NCBI GenBank assembly: GCA_946612405.1
Contig: CAMOEQ010000001.1
Span: 20,212-84,211 of the forward strand
Direction: 5' to 3'
DNA length: 64,000 nt
DNA from: an uncultured Erysipelotrichaceae bacterium
GTDB taxonomy: Bacteria; Bacillota_I; Bacilli_A; RFN20; CAG-826
Shown piece after piece: positions 16,635 to 26,769 of this stretch; the first letter of the stretch is position 1; every line of letters starts with the position of its first letter. The translations under genes and the position numbers were made by a program. The notes below the pieces were generated by a model. It had not been told where the DNA came from. It did not search any database and saw only the letters and a list, made by a program, of their open reading frames with translations.

Positions 16635-19033
16635 GTTATGACCATAAGAAAATCGAAGCTAAGTGGCTGAAGATTTATGAAGAAAAAAAGCCATTCTACT
16701 GCGATGTATATGATTTTAGTAAGCCTAAATATTATTGTTTAGATATGTTTCCTTATCCTTCTGGACAAGGTTTACATGTTGGTCATCCTTTAGGATATAC
16801 AGCCTCAGATGTCATTTCTAGAATGAAAAGAATGCAAGGATTCAACGTCCTTCATCCAATGGGCTGGGATGCTTTTGGCCTTCCTGCTGAACAATACGCA
16901 ATTGCCAATAACAAACATCCATATGGCTTTACTAAAGCAAACATCGATAATTTTCGTCATCAAATCAAAGCTTTAGGATTTTCTTATGATTGGAGCAAAG
17001 AAATCGCTACTTGTGATCCAAGTTATTATAAATGGACTCAATGGATTTTCTCTTTGCTATATAAATCTGATTTAGCCTACGTTAGTAATGTTCCAGTTAA
17101 TTTTTGTCCTGAACTCGGAACTGTTTTAGCTAATGAAGAAGTAATTGATGGTAAATCCGAAAGAGGTGGCTATCCAGTTATCAAACTTCCAATGCGTCAA
17201 TGGGTTTTAAAAATCACAAATTACGCCGATAAATTAATAAGTGGATTAGATGAACTTGATTGGCCAAAATCCACTTTAACAATGCAAAAGAATTGGATTG
17301 GCAAATCTTTAGGTGCAGAAATAACCTTTAAAGTTGCTGATTCTAATGAATCATTTAAAGTATTTACTACTAGAGCAGATACTTTATTTGGCTGCACTTA
17401 TTGTTGTTTAGCCCCAGAACATCCACTTGTTAAAAAACTTGCTTCTAAAGAACAAGCTAAAGCGGTGGAAGAATATGTCGAACAAATCAAATCTAAATCC
17501 GACATGGAAAGAACTGAACTTAATAAAGATAAAAGCGGTGTCTTTATTGGTGCATATGCAATCAATCCAATAAATGGCAAAAAAGTTCCTATCTATGCTG
17601 CTGATTATGTCTTATATGGTTATGGAGAAGGTGCCGTTATGGCGGTTCCATGTCATGACCAAAGAGATTTTGAATTCGCTACAAAGCATCACCTTGAATT
17701 TATTCAAGTCTTAGAAGGTGATGTCAAAGAAAAAGCAATGGAAGATGACGCTAAACACATCAATTCTGATTTTGCCAATGGCTTAAATATCGAAGATGCG
17801 AAAAAAGCAATCATTGCTAAACTCGAACAATTAGGTGCTGGAAAGAGCAAAGTTAATTATAAATTAAGAGATTGGATTTTCTCTCGTCAAAGATATTGGG
17901 GAGAACCAATTCCAGTTGTGACATTTACTGACGGAAGTATGTATTGTTACGAACTGAAAGATTTACCTTTAACTCTTCCTGAACTCGATAAATATGAACC
18001 TAGTGGAGACGGAAAATCGCCACTAGCTAATGCTAAAGATTGGCTAAATGTAACAATCGATGGCAAAAAAGGTGAAAGAGAAACAAATACGATGCCGCAA
18101 TGGGCTGGCTCATGCTGGTATTACATTCGTTATCTTGATCCTAAAAACGATAATGCAATCGCTGATCCAAAATTATTAAAACATTGGTTACCAGTTGATT
18201 TATATATCGGTGGAGCAGAACACGCTGTTTTGCATCTACTTTATGCGAGATTCTGGCATAAATTCCTTTTTGATAAAGGAGTTGTATATTGCTCTGAACC
18301 TTTTAAGAAACTATATCATCAAGGAATGATTTTAGGCTCAAACGGTGAAAAGATGTCAAAATCAAGAGGTAACGTAGTTAATCCTGATGATGTCATCGAA
18401 GAATATGGCGCCGATTCGCTTCGTTTATTTGAAATGTTTGCCGGTCCTCTTGAAGAAGGCTTTGCTTGGTCAACAAATGGTTTAGCTGGAGCTAGAAGAT
18501 TTATTGAAAGAGTTTATCGTTTATATACTGATGAAGCTTTTACAAAATTATTTTCAGATGAGAATAACCATGAATTAGATTATGTCTATAATGCGACTGT
18601 TAAGAAAGTCACAAATGATTTTGAGACTCTTCAAATTAACACAGCTATTGCTCAAATGATGATTTTTGTAAACGCCTTATATAAGGCTAAATCATTATAT
18701 AAACCATACATGGTTAATTTTATTAAGATGTTTGGCTGCGTTTGCCCATTTGTCTCTGAAGAATTATTTGAACTTTCTACAGGAAAACAACTATTCGATA
18801 AAGAGATGTGGCCAACTGTGGATGAGTCAAAACTCGTGCAAAACACGGTTAAAATGGCTGTAAGTGTAAATGGAAAACCACGTGGACTTCTTGAAATTGA
18901 TTTAGATAGTGATGATGAAATAGTTAAAGAAAAAGCCTTTGCCTTAGATGGCGTTAAACGTCATATCGAAGGAAAAGAAATTAAACGTGTCATCATCGTA
19001 AAAAATAAGATTGTTAATATTGTTGCTATTTAA
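16631..19033 (+). CDS. leuS: Leucyl-tRNA synthetase
   Basis: Class I synthetase charging tRNA-Leu. HIGH appears as HVGH within [18 protein letters not shown] (residues about 38-55), and KMSKS is intact in EKMSKSRGN. The CP1 editing domain (about 220-400) contains the TTRADTLFG motif. The 800 residues are normal. AAGGAGG stands 11 bp before the ATG. Its position behind glgA without terminator is unusual and makes it part of a glycogen-to-housekeeping transcript. No T-box is seen ahead of it. Confidence 0.95.
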   Translation: MSYDHKKIEAKWLKIYEEKKPFYCDVYDFSKPKYYCLDMFPYPSGQGLHVGHPLGYTASDVISRMKRMQGFNVLHPMGWDAFGLPAEQYAIANNKHPYGFTKANIDNFRHQIKALGFSYDWSKEIATCDPSYYKWTQWIFSLLYKSDLAYVSNVPVNFCPELGTVLANEEVIDGKSERGGYPVIKLPMRQWVLKITNYADKLISGLDELDWPKSTLTMQKNWIGKSLGAEITFKVADSNESFKVFTTRADTLFGCTYCCLAPEHPLVKKLASKEQAKAVEEYVEQIKSKSDMERTELNKDKSGVFIGAYAINPINGKKVPIYAADYVLYGYGEGAVMAVPCHDQRDFEFATKHHLEFIQVLEGDVKEKAMEDDAKHINSDFANGLNIEDAKKAIIAKLEQLGAGKSKVNYKLRDWIFSRQRYWGEPIPVVTFTDGSMYCYELKDLPLTLPELDKYEPSGDGKSPLANAKDWLNVTIDGKKGERETNTMPQWAGSCWYYIRYLDPKNDNAIADPKLLKHWLPVDLYIGGAEHAVLHLLYARFWHKFLFDKGVVYCSEPFKKLYHQGMILGSNGEKMSKSRGNVVNPDDVIEEYGADSLRLFEMFAGPLEEGFAWSTNGLAGARRFIERVYRLYTDEAFTKLFSDENNHELDYVYNATVKKVTNDFETLQINTAIAQMMIFVNALYKAKSLYKPYMVNFIKMFGCVCPFVSEELFELSTGKQLFDKEMWPTVDESKLVQNTVKMAVSVNGKPRGLLEIDLDSDDEIVKEKAFALDGVKRHIEGKEIKRVIIVKNKIVNIVAI

Positions 19034-19035
19034 AA

Positions 19036-19809
19036 ATGAAATATTCTTTGATTGTCGATATTGGAAATTCTCAAATTGAAATGGGATTATTCTCACCTAA
19101 TGAAATGGTGGGAAAATTTCATTTTGAAACGTCTAAGATTGAAATTGAATGTGAACATCAACCTCTTAAAAAATTTCTTAATAGAATAAATGTTAATCCT
19201 AATGATATTGATGGAGGACTTATTTTCTCAGTTGTCCCTCATGTCACCAAACTTGTTCAAATTCTAATTCAAAATGAAATCGGTTTATTAATTGATATTT
19301 TTAATCCTACAAAAACTTTAAAAGAGCTTAAATGCAATGTCGATAATCCTAATGAAATTGGTCAAGATTTAATTGCTGATATTGTTGGGGCAATTAATGA
19401 ATATGGCTCACCAATTATCATCAGCGATTTAGGGACTGTTACTAAAAATATTATCATAGATAAAAATGGTATTTTCCAAGGCGTTTCATTCTTCCCTGGT
19501 GTTGAATTAAACGTTAAAACTTTAACTGCTAAAACTGCTCAACTTCCTGAAATTGATTTTAAAAAGCCAAATAATTTCTTTGGCAAAAATACAATCGAAG
19601 CGATGAGTAGTGGAATCTATTATTGTCACGTTGAAGCAATTAAAGGTTTTATGGAAAATACTGAACAATATTTTGGTTATGAGTTTAAAAAAGTTATTAC
19701 AGGTGGGCTTTCCTCCTTATTTAGCAATGACTTTTTATCTCCTAAATATATTTTAGATCCAGATTTAGTATTGAAAGGAATGTATTTGATTTATAAAAAT
19801 CAAAAATAG
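19036..19809 (+). CDS. coaX: Type III pantothenate kinase (divergent)
   Basis: ATP-dependent phosphorylation of pantothenate, first step of CoA synthesis (CoaE, the last step, is encoded at 41416-42789). An ASKHA fold is indicated by DIGNSQIEMGLF at the N terminus and SDLGTVTK in the middle, followed by GVSFFPGVELNVKTL. The 257 residues are normal. The usual GADR motif reads GQDL, and the phosphate loop DFGTATT reads SDLGTVTK. Activity is therefore likely but not certain. Confidence 0.8.
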   Translation: MKYSLIVDIGNSQIEMGLFSPNEMVGKFHFETSKIEIECEHQPLKKFLNRINVNPNDIDGGLIFSVVPHVTKLVQILIQNEIGLLIDIFNPTKTLKELKCNVDNPNEIGQDLIADIVGAINEYGSPIIISDLGTVTKNIIIDKNGIFQGVSFFPGVELNVKTLTAKTAQLPEIDFKKPNNFFGKNTIEAMSSGIYYCHVEAIKGFMENTEQYFGYEFKKVITGGLSSLFSNDFLSPKYILDPDLVLKGMYLIYKNQK

Positions 19810-19814
19810 TGATT

Positions 19815-21155
19815 ATGAATTATAAAAAACTTTTAGAACCTTATAAAAATCAAATGTTAGACGCTTTACGTCGTTTCGTCCAAATTCCATCAGTTTATGA
19901 TGAAAAGACAGTTACGAAAACAACCCCATTTGGTAAAGATGTTGATAATGCTTTAGCTTTTGTCGCCGATTTAGGTGAAAGATTTGGCTTTGATGTCGAC
20001 CGCTGCGATGGTTACGCCACTGAATTAAGCATTGGTGAAGGCGATAAAGTTATTGGAATATATGCTCACGCTGATGTTGTTCCTGTAACAGGTTCATGGA
20101 AATATGGACCATTTAATCCAACCATTGAAAATGGAAATATCTATGGAAGAGGAACAAGTGACGATAAAGGACCAATGATCGCTGCTTTTTATGCTGTTAA
20201 AGCCTTAAAAGACAATGGTTTATTAAGAAATTATAAAGTTAAAATTGTCGTCGGTGGTGATGAAGAAAGAGGCTCTTCTTGCCTAACTTATTATTTCCAT
20301 AATTTAAAGAAGGAAGGCCCAACTTATGGCTTTACTCCAGATAGTGATTTCCCACTTATTTATGGTGAAAAAGAAATCATAGATTTCTGGCCATCTCTAA
20401 AAATTAAAATTCCACATGTAAAATCAATTGAAGGTGGAGTTGCCACCAACGCTGTTTGTGACCGCGTTAAAATCACTTTAGATGATCCAAAATTAATTAA
20501 AGATTATCTTGATAAACATTCTTATAAATATGAAGAAAATGGTGAAACCATCACACTCATTGGTAAAGCATGTCATGGCTCTACTCCTGAATTAGGAATT
20601 AATGCCGCTTTAATTGCTTTAGAAGCTATTGGAAATGTTTATGAGATTCCTTTATTAAGCAATATCGCGACAAAATTAGCTGATACAAGTGGCAAATCTT
20701 TTGGTGGATATTATCATTCAGATTTACTTAAAGACTCAACTTATTGCTTAGGAATTATTAAATATGATGGAGAAGAATTAACTTTCTCAATCAATCTTCG
20801 ATATCCAGAAAATGGTAATTATAATGAAGCAATTGCTAATTTTGATAAAGTCTTTTCAACTAAGACCAATAAAATTGGTAAAGTTTCTCATCATCTCCTT
20901 TTTGATCCAAAATCACCTCTTGTTAAAACTTTGCTTAAAGCCTATCAAGAAGAAACCGGCGATTATAAGAGTGAAATATTAACAACTGGTGGTGGAACTT
21001 ATGCGAAACATTCAAAGAATACAATCGCCTTTGGAGCGCTTTTCCCAGGAAGAGAATCGACGATGCATGAACCAAATGAATATATGCCACTTGAAGACTT
21101 TTATTTAAGTGCAGTTATTTATGCTCATGCCATCGACTTATTAGGAAAATTATAA
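19815..21155 (+). CDS. pepV: M20-family dipeptidase PepV-like
   Basis: Zinc metallopeptidase that cleaves dipeptides taken up or released in the cytosol. Metal-binding motifs HADVVP, GTSDDKGP and GGDEERGSSC are present in order. The 446 residues match PepV, including the inserted lid domain. A GTG at 19809 would add two residues; neither start has a good Shine-Dalgarno, and the ATG is chosen. It couples to trmB by TAATG. pepV beside trmB is a conserved Bacilli neighbourhood. Confidence 0.9.
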   Translation: MNYKKLLEPYKNQMLDALRRFVQIPSVYDEKTVTKTTPFGKDVDNALAFVADLGERFGFDVDRCDGYATELSIGEGDKVIGIYAHADVVPVTGSWKYGPFNPTIENGNIYGRGTSDDKGPMIAAFYAVKALKDNGLLRNYKVKIVVGGDEERGSSCLTYYFHNLKKEGPTYGFTPDSDFPLIYGEKEIIDFWPSLKIKIPHVKSIEGGVATNAVCDRVKITLDDPKLIKDYLDKHSYKYEENGETITLIGKACHGSTPELGINAALIALEAIGNVYEIPLLSNIATKLADTSGKSFGGYYHSDLLKDSTYCLGIIKYDGEELTFSINLRYPENGNYNEAIANFDKVFSTKTNKIGKVSHHLLFDPKSPLVKTLLKAYQEETGDYKSEILTTGGGTYAKHSKNTIAFGALFPGRESTMHEPNEYMPLEDFYLSAVIYAHAIDLLGKL

Positions 21156-21772
21156 TGAGATATAAATATCGCCAATGGGCTGTTGATTATTTAGACCTTC
21201 ATCCAGAAGTAGTTTTAGAACAAATCGATTTTTCTGATCCGTTTTTTACTAATAACCATTTAGGAGTTGAAATCGGTTCTGGAAAAGGCGATTTTATCAT
21301 CGCAATGGCGAAGAAATATCCTGATTACAATTTCTTAGCAGTTGAAAGAGTTAGAACCGTCGCTGGAATGATGGCAAAAAAGATTGTCGAAGAAGGGATT
21401 AATAATGTAAAAGTATTTCCTAATGATATTAATATCATTTTTGAAGAAATAAAAGATGAATCTCTTAGCGAAATATTTCTTAATTTTGTTGATCCTTGGC
21501 CAAAGAAAAGACATGAAAAAAGAAGGCTAACTTTTATTGATAAATTAAACCAATATTATCGAATTTTAAAAAAAGGTGGAATGCTTAAATTTAAATCCGA
21601 TAATGATGGCTTATTTGAATACACAAAAGAAGTAATTGAGAACACAAAATTTAAAGTGTTAGAAATAAATGAAAAATATGATTTTGATGAAGCAAATGAT
21701 GCGATGAGTGAATATGAAAGAAAATTTAGGGATTTAGGTCAAAATATTCACCGTATTGTTGCAACAAAATAA
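21155..21772 (+). CDS. trmB: tRNA (guanine-N7-)-methyltransferase
   Basis: Methylates G46 in the tRNA variable loop. The SAM-binding motif EIGSGKGDFIIAMA (about 38-51) and the hallmark NFVDPWPKKRHEKRRL are present. The 205 residues are standard. It is translationally coupled to pepV and is followed after 12 bp, with a strong AAGGAGG, by the nicotinate phosphoribosyltransferase. Confidence 0.93.
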   Translation: MRYKYRQWAVDYLDLHPEVVLEQIDFSDPFFTNNHLGVEIGSGKGDFIIAMAKKYPDYNFLAVERVRTVAGMMAKKIVEEGINNVKVFPNDINIIFEEIKDESLSEIFLNFVDPWPKKRHEKRRLTFIDKLNQYYRILKKGGMLKFKSDNDGLFEYTKEVIENTKFKVLEINEKYDFDEANDAMSEYERKFRDLGQNIHRIVATK

Positions 21773-21784
21773 GGAGGATTAATT

Positions 21785-22888
21785 ATGGAAGAATTGGAGA
21801 TTAAATTAAAAGAAGCAGGTAAAATTTCTCGTTTAACCAATAAAACTTTTAAGTTTGATGAACGTTTAGGAACTGGCTTTTTTGCCGCTAATTATTTTTT
21901 AAAAAGTCGCAAAATAGTGGAGAATTGCGCGCCAAACCACATTGTTACGATGCAATTTTTCCAAAGAACTGATGATGCTATGGTTTGTGGCGTCGATGAA
22001 GCAATTGCTCTAATTCATACCTTTGCTGTTAAACCTGAAGAACTTGAAATAGAAGCCTTAAATGATGGCGATGTTGTTTTTGCCAATGAACCAGTTTTAA
22101 AAATCAAAGGTAAATATGAAAATTTTGGTTTTCTTGAGTCGATGCTTGACGGCATACTTGCTAGAAGAAGTAGTGTCGCTACAAATGTATATCGCGTTAT
22201 GAAAGCCTTAAAAGGCGCTGATATTTTTTCTATGGCCGACCGTCAAGATGAATATAACACTCAAATTGGTGATGGATATGCGACTTATGTTGCAGGTATT
22301 AGAAAAGTATCTACTGATGCGCAAGGCTTATGGTGGGGTGGAAAAGGCATGGGAACAATGCCACATGCTTTAATCCAAATTTGCGGTGGTGATATTTGCA
22401 AAGCCGCTGATATGTATCATAAGACTTTCCCAAATGAAAAAGTAACGGCTTTAATCGACTACAATAACGACGTTATAACTGATTCTTTAAAGTTAGCAGC
22501 TCATTTGGGTGAAGATTTAAGAGCAGTTAGAGTAGATACATCTAAAGCTTTAATCGATCATTATTTTGATGATAAAGATACATCTGATTTTGATCCTCAT
22601 GGAGTTTGTAAAGAATTAATTTATGCTCTCCGTGATGCACTAAACCAAAACGGATTTGACTATGTCAAAATAATCGTCTCATCTTCTTTTACAGCTGAAA
22701 AAATATCTGAATGGGTCAAACTTGGCGTGCCAGTTGATACTTATGGAGTCGGCACTTCTTTAATTAATAATATGACCGTTGGATTCACTGGTGATTTAGT
22801 TGAATTAGATGGTGTAGATGAAGCTAAAGAGGGACGTCGTAACATTCCTTCGACTCGTCTAAAAAGAGTTCCATATCCTATTTATTAG
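21785..22888 (+). CDS. pncB: Nicotinate phosphoribosyltransferase
   Basis: Converts nicotinate and PRPP to nicotinate mononucleotide in NAD salvage. Recognisable segments are RTDDAMVCGVDEAI, the central LARRSSVATNVYR, MADRQDEYNTQIGDGYA and the C-terminal VDTYGVGTSLINN, where the phosphate site lies. At 367 residues it belongs to the shorter class of this family. It has a strong Shine-Dalgarno and ends at the promoter of the LacI-family gene. Substrate preference (nicotinate over nicotinamide) is inferred from overall resemblance. Confidence 0.85.
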   Translation: MEELEIKLKEAGKISRLTNKTFKFDERLGTGFFAANYFLKSRKIVENCAPNHIVTMQFFQRTDDAMVCGVDEAIALIHTFAVKPEELEIEALNDGDVVFANEPVLKIKGKYENFGFLESMLDGILARRSSVATNVYRVMKALKGADIFSMADRQDEYNTQIGDGYATYVAGIRKVSTDAQGLWWGGKGMGTMPHALIQICGGDICKAADMYHKTFPNEKVTALIDYNNDVITDSLKLAAHLGEDLRAVRVDTSKALIDHYFDDKDTSDFDPHGVCKELIYALRDALNQNGFDYVKIIVSSSFTAEKISEWVKLGVPVDTYGVGTSLINNMTVGFTGDLVELDGVDEAKEGRRNIPSTRLKRVPYPIY

Positions 22889-22901
22889 GAAAATGAATAT
22901 A

Positions 22902-22930
22902 TTGATTAGGAAAATAGTTTCATTTATAAT
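22902..22930 (+). promoter_or_regulatory. Promoter of the CcpA-like gene with direct repeats
   Basis: -35 TTGATT (22902-22907), 17 bp, -10 TATAAT (22925-22930). ATTAGGAAAAT occurs twice, at 22884-22894 and 22905-22915, 21 bp apart (two helical turns), and the second copy overlaps the -35. Confidence 0.7.
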
Positions 22931-22958
22931 GAACATCAAATAGAAGGAAAATATTTTC

Positions 22959-23960
22959 ATGAATAATTTGAAAGAACGTGTAACAATTTACGAAGTTGCT
23001 AAAGCCGCTGGCGTTTCTTTAGCGACTGTTTCCCGTGTTATAAATAACCAGGGAAATATGACTGAAGCCACTAGGAAAAAAGTTGAAGATACAATCGCTA
23101 GACTTGGTTATAAACCTTCAGGTTTAGCTCAAGCCTTAGCAACAAACAAAACAACCACAATCGGTGTTGTTATTCCTAGCGCTAACTACGTTTATATTTC
23201 TTCAGTTTTAAACGGCATTACTGAAGTAGCAAAAGAAAAAGGATTCAATCTTTCTCTTTTCGTTACATCTCATTCGAAAGAAGATGCTGTTAGAATGGTT
23301 GAAAGAGTTATTACATCTCATGTTGATGGAGCAATCATTTTCGATGATGAACTCGATGAAGAAGATGTTAAAAAACTTAATTCTTATTCTGTTCCAACTA
23401 TTGTTATCAATAATAATGTTGAAGGTGAAAAAGTTGGTTGTATCCAATTTGGATATGAGCATAAATTAGCCGAAATTTTAAGAAAGAAAATTGCTACCAA
23501 AGATGATAAACAATTAGTTTTCCTTCACGTTCATAACTGTGGTAGATTGCTCGCTAGAACTGAAAAACGTTTCAATAATGTCTGTAAAGAAGCCAAAGTT
23601 AATTACAAAGTTCTTAATGTTGATGATTCATCATCAAGAACATATCATGATTTCATGAAGTATTTTGAAAAGAATAAATCCGGATATTTTGTTGCTTATC
23701 GTGATTCAATCGCCGCCGCTGTTTTAGATGCTGCTATCGATAGTGGTTTAAAAATCCCAGATGATGTTGAAGTTTTATCTTTGATTGGCACTAAATACGC
23801 AAAAATCACTCGTCCTACCTTATCAAGTATGTCTGTTGATATGCAAGATGTTGGTCGTAGAGCTATGTATATGCTCATCGATTTAAATAATGGTGAACTT
23901 CAAAATAAAACTTATCGTGTTGAATCTCAATATAAGAAACGCGGTTCAACTAAGGAGTAG
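22959..23960 (+). CDS. ccpA: LacI-family transcriptional regulator, probably CcpA
   Basis: N-terminal helix-turn-helix VTIYEVAKAAGVSLATVSRVINN (8-30) and the hinge helix GLAQALATNKT are followed by a periplasmic-binding-like effector domain. The 333 residues are standard. It precedes tyrS, and in Bacillus ccpA and tyrS-rpsD also lie close together, which favours the catabolite control protein. A sugar-specific LacI paralogue cannot be excluded. GAAGGAAA serves as Shine-Dalgarno. If CcpA, it may act on the glg and ack promoters here. Confidence 0.75.
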   Translation: MNNLKERVTIYEVAKAAGVSLATVSRVINNQGNMTEATRKKVEDTIARLGYKPSGLAQALATNKTTTIGVVIPSANYVYISSVLNGITEVAKEKGFNLSLFVTSHSKEDAVRMVERVITSHVDGAIIFDDELDEEDVKKLNSYSVPTIVINNNVEGEKVGCIQFGYEHKLAEILRKKIATKDDKQLVFLHVHNCGRLLARTEKRFNNVCKEAKVNYKVLNVDDSSSRTYHDFMKYFEKNKSGYFVAYRDSIAAAVLDAAIDSGLKIPDDVEVLSLIGTKYAKITRPTLSSMSVDMQDVGRRAMYMLIDLNNGELQNKTYRVESQYKKRGSTKE

Positions 23961-23962
23961 TT

Positions 23963-25216
23963 ATGCAAAATATTATTGATGAATTAAAAGCTCGTGGACT
24001 TATCAAAGATTTTTCAAACGAAGATGAAGTCCGTGAATTATTAAATACAAAACAAACCATTTATTGTGGTTTCGATCCATCTGCTGCCTCAATGCACGTT
24101 GGCAATTTCGTTATGATTTCAATGCTTATGAGACTTCAAAGAGCAGGACATAAAGTTGTTGCAGTCGTTGGTGGTGCAACAGGTATGATTGGTGACCCAT
24201 CTGGTAAATCAAAAGAAAGAAATCTTCAATCTAAAGAAGCTTTAAGTGAGAACACAAAACGCATTAAAGAACAACTTGAAAGATTCATCGATTTATCTGA
24301 TCCAGAAAAAGGTCTCATAGTTAATAACTATGATTGGATATCTAAATTATCAGTTTTAGATTATTTAAGAGATTATGGCAAATATTTCCCTGTCAACTAT
24401 ATGTTAAATAAAGATATTGTTGCTTCACGTTTACAAAGTGGTGTCTCTTATACTGAATTCTCTTACATGATTCTTCAATCAATCGACTTTTTAACATTAT
24501 ATAAAAATGAAGGAGTTACCATTCAAATTGGTGGTGGTGATCAATGGGGTAATTTAACTAGTGGTCTTGAACTCATTCGTAAGATTGAAGGAATCGACAC
24601 CAAGGTTGGAGTTTTTACCGTTCCATTACTTCTTGATCAAAATGGTAAGAAATTTGGTAAGAGCGAAGGTGGTGCTCTCTATCTTGATCCAAAATTAGTT
24701 TCTCCATATAAAATTTATCAATATTTCATCAATGTAAGTGATGATGATGCTGCTAGGTATTTGAAGGTATTTTCATTCAAAAGCCTTGCAGAAATCGAAC
24801 AAATCACTAAAGAACATTATGAAAATTTAGGCATGAGAATAGCCCAAAAAGCCTTAGCTTATGAAGTTGTTAGCTTGATTCATGGTGAAGCTAAAGCTGA
24901 AGAATGCAAAAAGATGTCTGAAGTCTTATTCTCAAACGATATTAAATCTCTTTCTAAAGAGGCAATTGAAGAATTATTTGGTGATTTTAAAGTTAATGAA
25001 CCAACCGATTTACTTCTTGAAGATCTTTTAATAGCTATTAAAGCTGCTTCCTCTAAAAGAGAAGCTCGCGAATTTATAAACGGCAATTCCATTTCTATCA
25101 ATGGTGAAAAATGCACCGATTTAACGAAAAAAGTCGGCAAAAGTGACGCTTTATTCGATGAATACGTCGTCATTAAAAGAGGAAAGAAAAACTATTATTT
25201 AGTAAGTTTTAAATAA
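23963..25216 (+). CDS. tyrS: Tyrosyl-tRNA synthetase
   Basis: Class I synthetase with HIGH-like HVGN in FDPSAASMHVGN (about 38-49) and KFGKS in NGKKFGKSEGG. GGGDQWGNLTSG lines the tyrosine pocket, and a C-terminal S4 RNA-binding domain spans about 350-412. The 417 residues are normal. AAGGAG stands 6 bp before the ATG. No T-box is present, unlike many Bacillota tyrS genes; it is co-transcribed with the LacI-family gene. Confidence 0.95.
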   Translation: MQNIIDELKARGLIKDFSNEDEVRELLNTKQTIYCGFDPSAASMHVGNFVMISMLMRLQRAGHKVVAVVGGATGMIGDPSGKSKERNLQSKEALSENTKRIKEQLERFIDLSDPEKGLIVNNYDWISKLSVLDYLRDYGKYFPVNYMLNKDIVASRLQSGVSYTEFSYMILQSIDFLTLYKNEGVTIQIGGGDQWGNLTSGLELIRKIEGIDTKVGVFTVPLLLDQNGKKFGKSEGGALYLDPKLVSPYKIYQYFINVSDDDAARYLKVFSFKSLAEIEQITKEHYENLGMRIAQKALAYEVVSLIHGEAKAEECKKMSEVLFSNDIKSLSKEAIEELFGDFKVNEPTDLLLEDLLIAIKAASSKREAREFINGNSISINGEKCTDLTKKVGKSDALFDEYVVIKRGKKNYYLVSFK

Positions 25217-25950
25217 TGAAGAACAAAATAATCTTTTTAAGCATTTTACCTTTATTAACCTCTTGTAGTGGTCTTCCAATTTCTCGAGAGGATGCTTTAA
25301 ACGTTCTTCAAAATATTGAAAAAGAATATGTTAATTTAACTTCAACTTCATATTTTGTTTCTTCAAAAACAACATCTGAAGAAAACGAAGTAGAAGCTTA
25401 TTATATTTATTCTAAAGAAAGCAAATTCTATCACACTTATACGATTTCTACTCAAGCGACTGGTCGTATCGGCGAATCATGGAAATTTAAACAAACATAT
25501 AAATATGAAACTAGTGATGCTACAGAAGATTTTATCTTCACAATCACTAGAAATATCACCCCTCAAAATCTTAATGATTTAGAAAAGCAATATGTTGTCA
25601 CTTATGAAAAATATAGTGATGAAGCTTGGCAAAAAGTTGCAAATGAATATGAAGACAGACTTGCAAGAAGATATTCAGATGTTATCGAACATTCACGTGA
25701 TTTAATTAAAGATGTATCTAACCCAATTGATTTAAAATCAATGAATGGTAATTCTTTATTCTTAAAATCTACTGAATCTGTCGTTGGAGCCGAAACCCAA
25801 ACTAACGAATATGAGATATTGATTTCGAATAATGTCTTAAACTATATTAAGACCATCTCAGGAAAAACGGTGGTTGAAACAAACTTCAAATATGCTTCAG
25901 GCGATATCATCTATCCTTCATATAAGATAACGATTCCATATAATAATTAA
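25216..25950 (+). CDS. Lipoprotein of unknown function
   Basis: The N terminus MKNKIIFLSILPLLTSC is a type II signal peptide with lipobox LLTSC and Cys17 as the lipidated residue, so the protein should be anchored outside the membrane. The 244 residues are rich in alternating polar/hydrophobic strands with a central helical part, and end in TNFKYASGDIIYPSYKITI. That ending loosely recalls LolA/LppX-type half-barrels; this is a guess from pattern. It overlaps the tyrS stop by TAATG and is followed by a strong terminator. Confidence 0.75.
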   Translation: MKNKIIFLSILPLLTSCSGLPISREDALNVLQNIEKEYVNLTSTSYFVSSKTTSEENEVEAYYIYSKESKFYHTYTISTQATGRIGESWKFKQTYKYETSDATEDFIFTITRNITPQNLNDLEKQYVVTYEKYSDEAWQKVANEYEDRLARRYSDVIEHSRDLIKDVSNPIDLKSMNGNSLFLKSTESVVGAETQTNEYEILISNNVLNYIKTISGKTVVETNFKYASGDIIYPSYKITIPYNN

Positions 25951-25958
25951 GCAAAAGA

Positions 25959-25982
25959 AAAGCGGAGCATTGACTCCGCTTT
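25959..25982. terminator. Bidirectional terminator between lipoprotein gene and rpsD
   Basis: AAAGCGGAG (25959-25967), six-base loop, CTCCGCTTT (25974-25982), flanked by A-rich and T-rich DNA. It ends both convergent units. Confidence 0.88.
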
Positions 25983-26003
25983 AATTTGCTCATATTCGTT
26001 GAA

Positions 26004-26606
26004 TTATAACATTCTGTTATAGTATTCAATGACTTGGGCTTCGTTGATATCTCTTGGAAGTTCGTTACGTTCTGGAACGCGGACGAATGTTCCTTCGAGC
26101 TTAGTAGCATCGACTTTGACATATCCAACAGAAGCTGGTTTGCTCTCTAAAGAAGCTTTGACGACTGCGAGGTCGTGACCTTCTTTAATGGCAATTACAT
26201 CATTAACTTTGCAAAGGTATGATGGAATATCAACCTTTTTACCGTTAACAGTGATGTGACCGTGATTGACGAGTTGTCTAGCAGCACGACGTGTTCTAGC
26301 AAATCCCATACGATAGACTAAATTGTCTAAACGAGATTCAAGGATTCTGAAGAAAGCGATGCCAGTGACTTCGTCAGATTTTCTAGCAAGCATGAATAAA
26401 CGACGGAATTGTCTTTCGTTAACACCATACATTTGTTCGAGTTTTTGCTTTTCGATCAATTGTTTGCCGTATTCGGATGGTTTCTTTTTGCGGCCATTGC
26501 CGTGTTGTCCTGGGCCATAAGATCTCTTGGAGAGTTCTTTGCCTGTTTCAAGGACAGAAAAACCGAGACGACGAGAACGTTTGTAGTCTGAACCAGTATA
26601 TCTCAT
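26004..26606 (-). CDS. rpsD: 30S ribosomal protein S4
   Basis: Primary 16S rRNA-binding protein and, in Bacilli, a repressor of its own leader. The 200 residues begin MRYTGSDYKRSRRLG and contain SYGPGQHG, then the S4 domain (RLDNLVYRMGFARTRRAARQLVNHGHI). The N-terminal zinc cysteines of some S4 proteins are absent (C- form). AAAGGAG precedes the ATG. It is monocistronic with a leader of about 157 bases. Confidence 0.96.
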   Translation of the reverse strand: MRYTGSDYKRSRRLGFSVLETGKELSKRSYGPGQHGNGRKKKPSEYGKQLIEKQKLEQMYGVNERQFRRLFMLARKSDEVTGIAFFRILESRLDNLVYRMGFARTRRAARQLVNHGHITVNGKKVDIPSYLCKVNDVIAIKEGHDLAVVKASLESKPASVGYVKVDATKLEGTFVRVPERNELPRDINEAQVIEYYNRML

Positions 26607-26763
26607 GATATATGACTCCTTTCACTAAATGCATTATTTAGCAAGAGGTGTAAATTCCTTACTTCGGATGTACACTATATTGAATTTCACCTATGAGCAT
26701 TGGCTACTATTCCACGGTTGTTAGGACATCAGACAAGCAGTATTTACATGCTGCAACAATGCA
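26607..26763 (-). promoter_or_regulatory. Long rpsD leader, probable S4 autoregulatory RNA
   Basis: About 157 untranslated bases separate the predicted start site from the rpsD ATG, with several self-complementary segments. In Bacillus subtilis the rpsD leader binds S4 and represses its own synthesis. Position and length fit that role; the fold was not computed. Confidence 0.6.
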
Positions 26764-26769
26764 AGAGAT

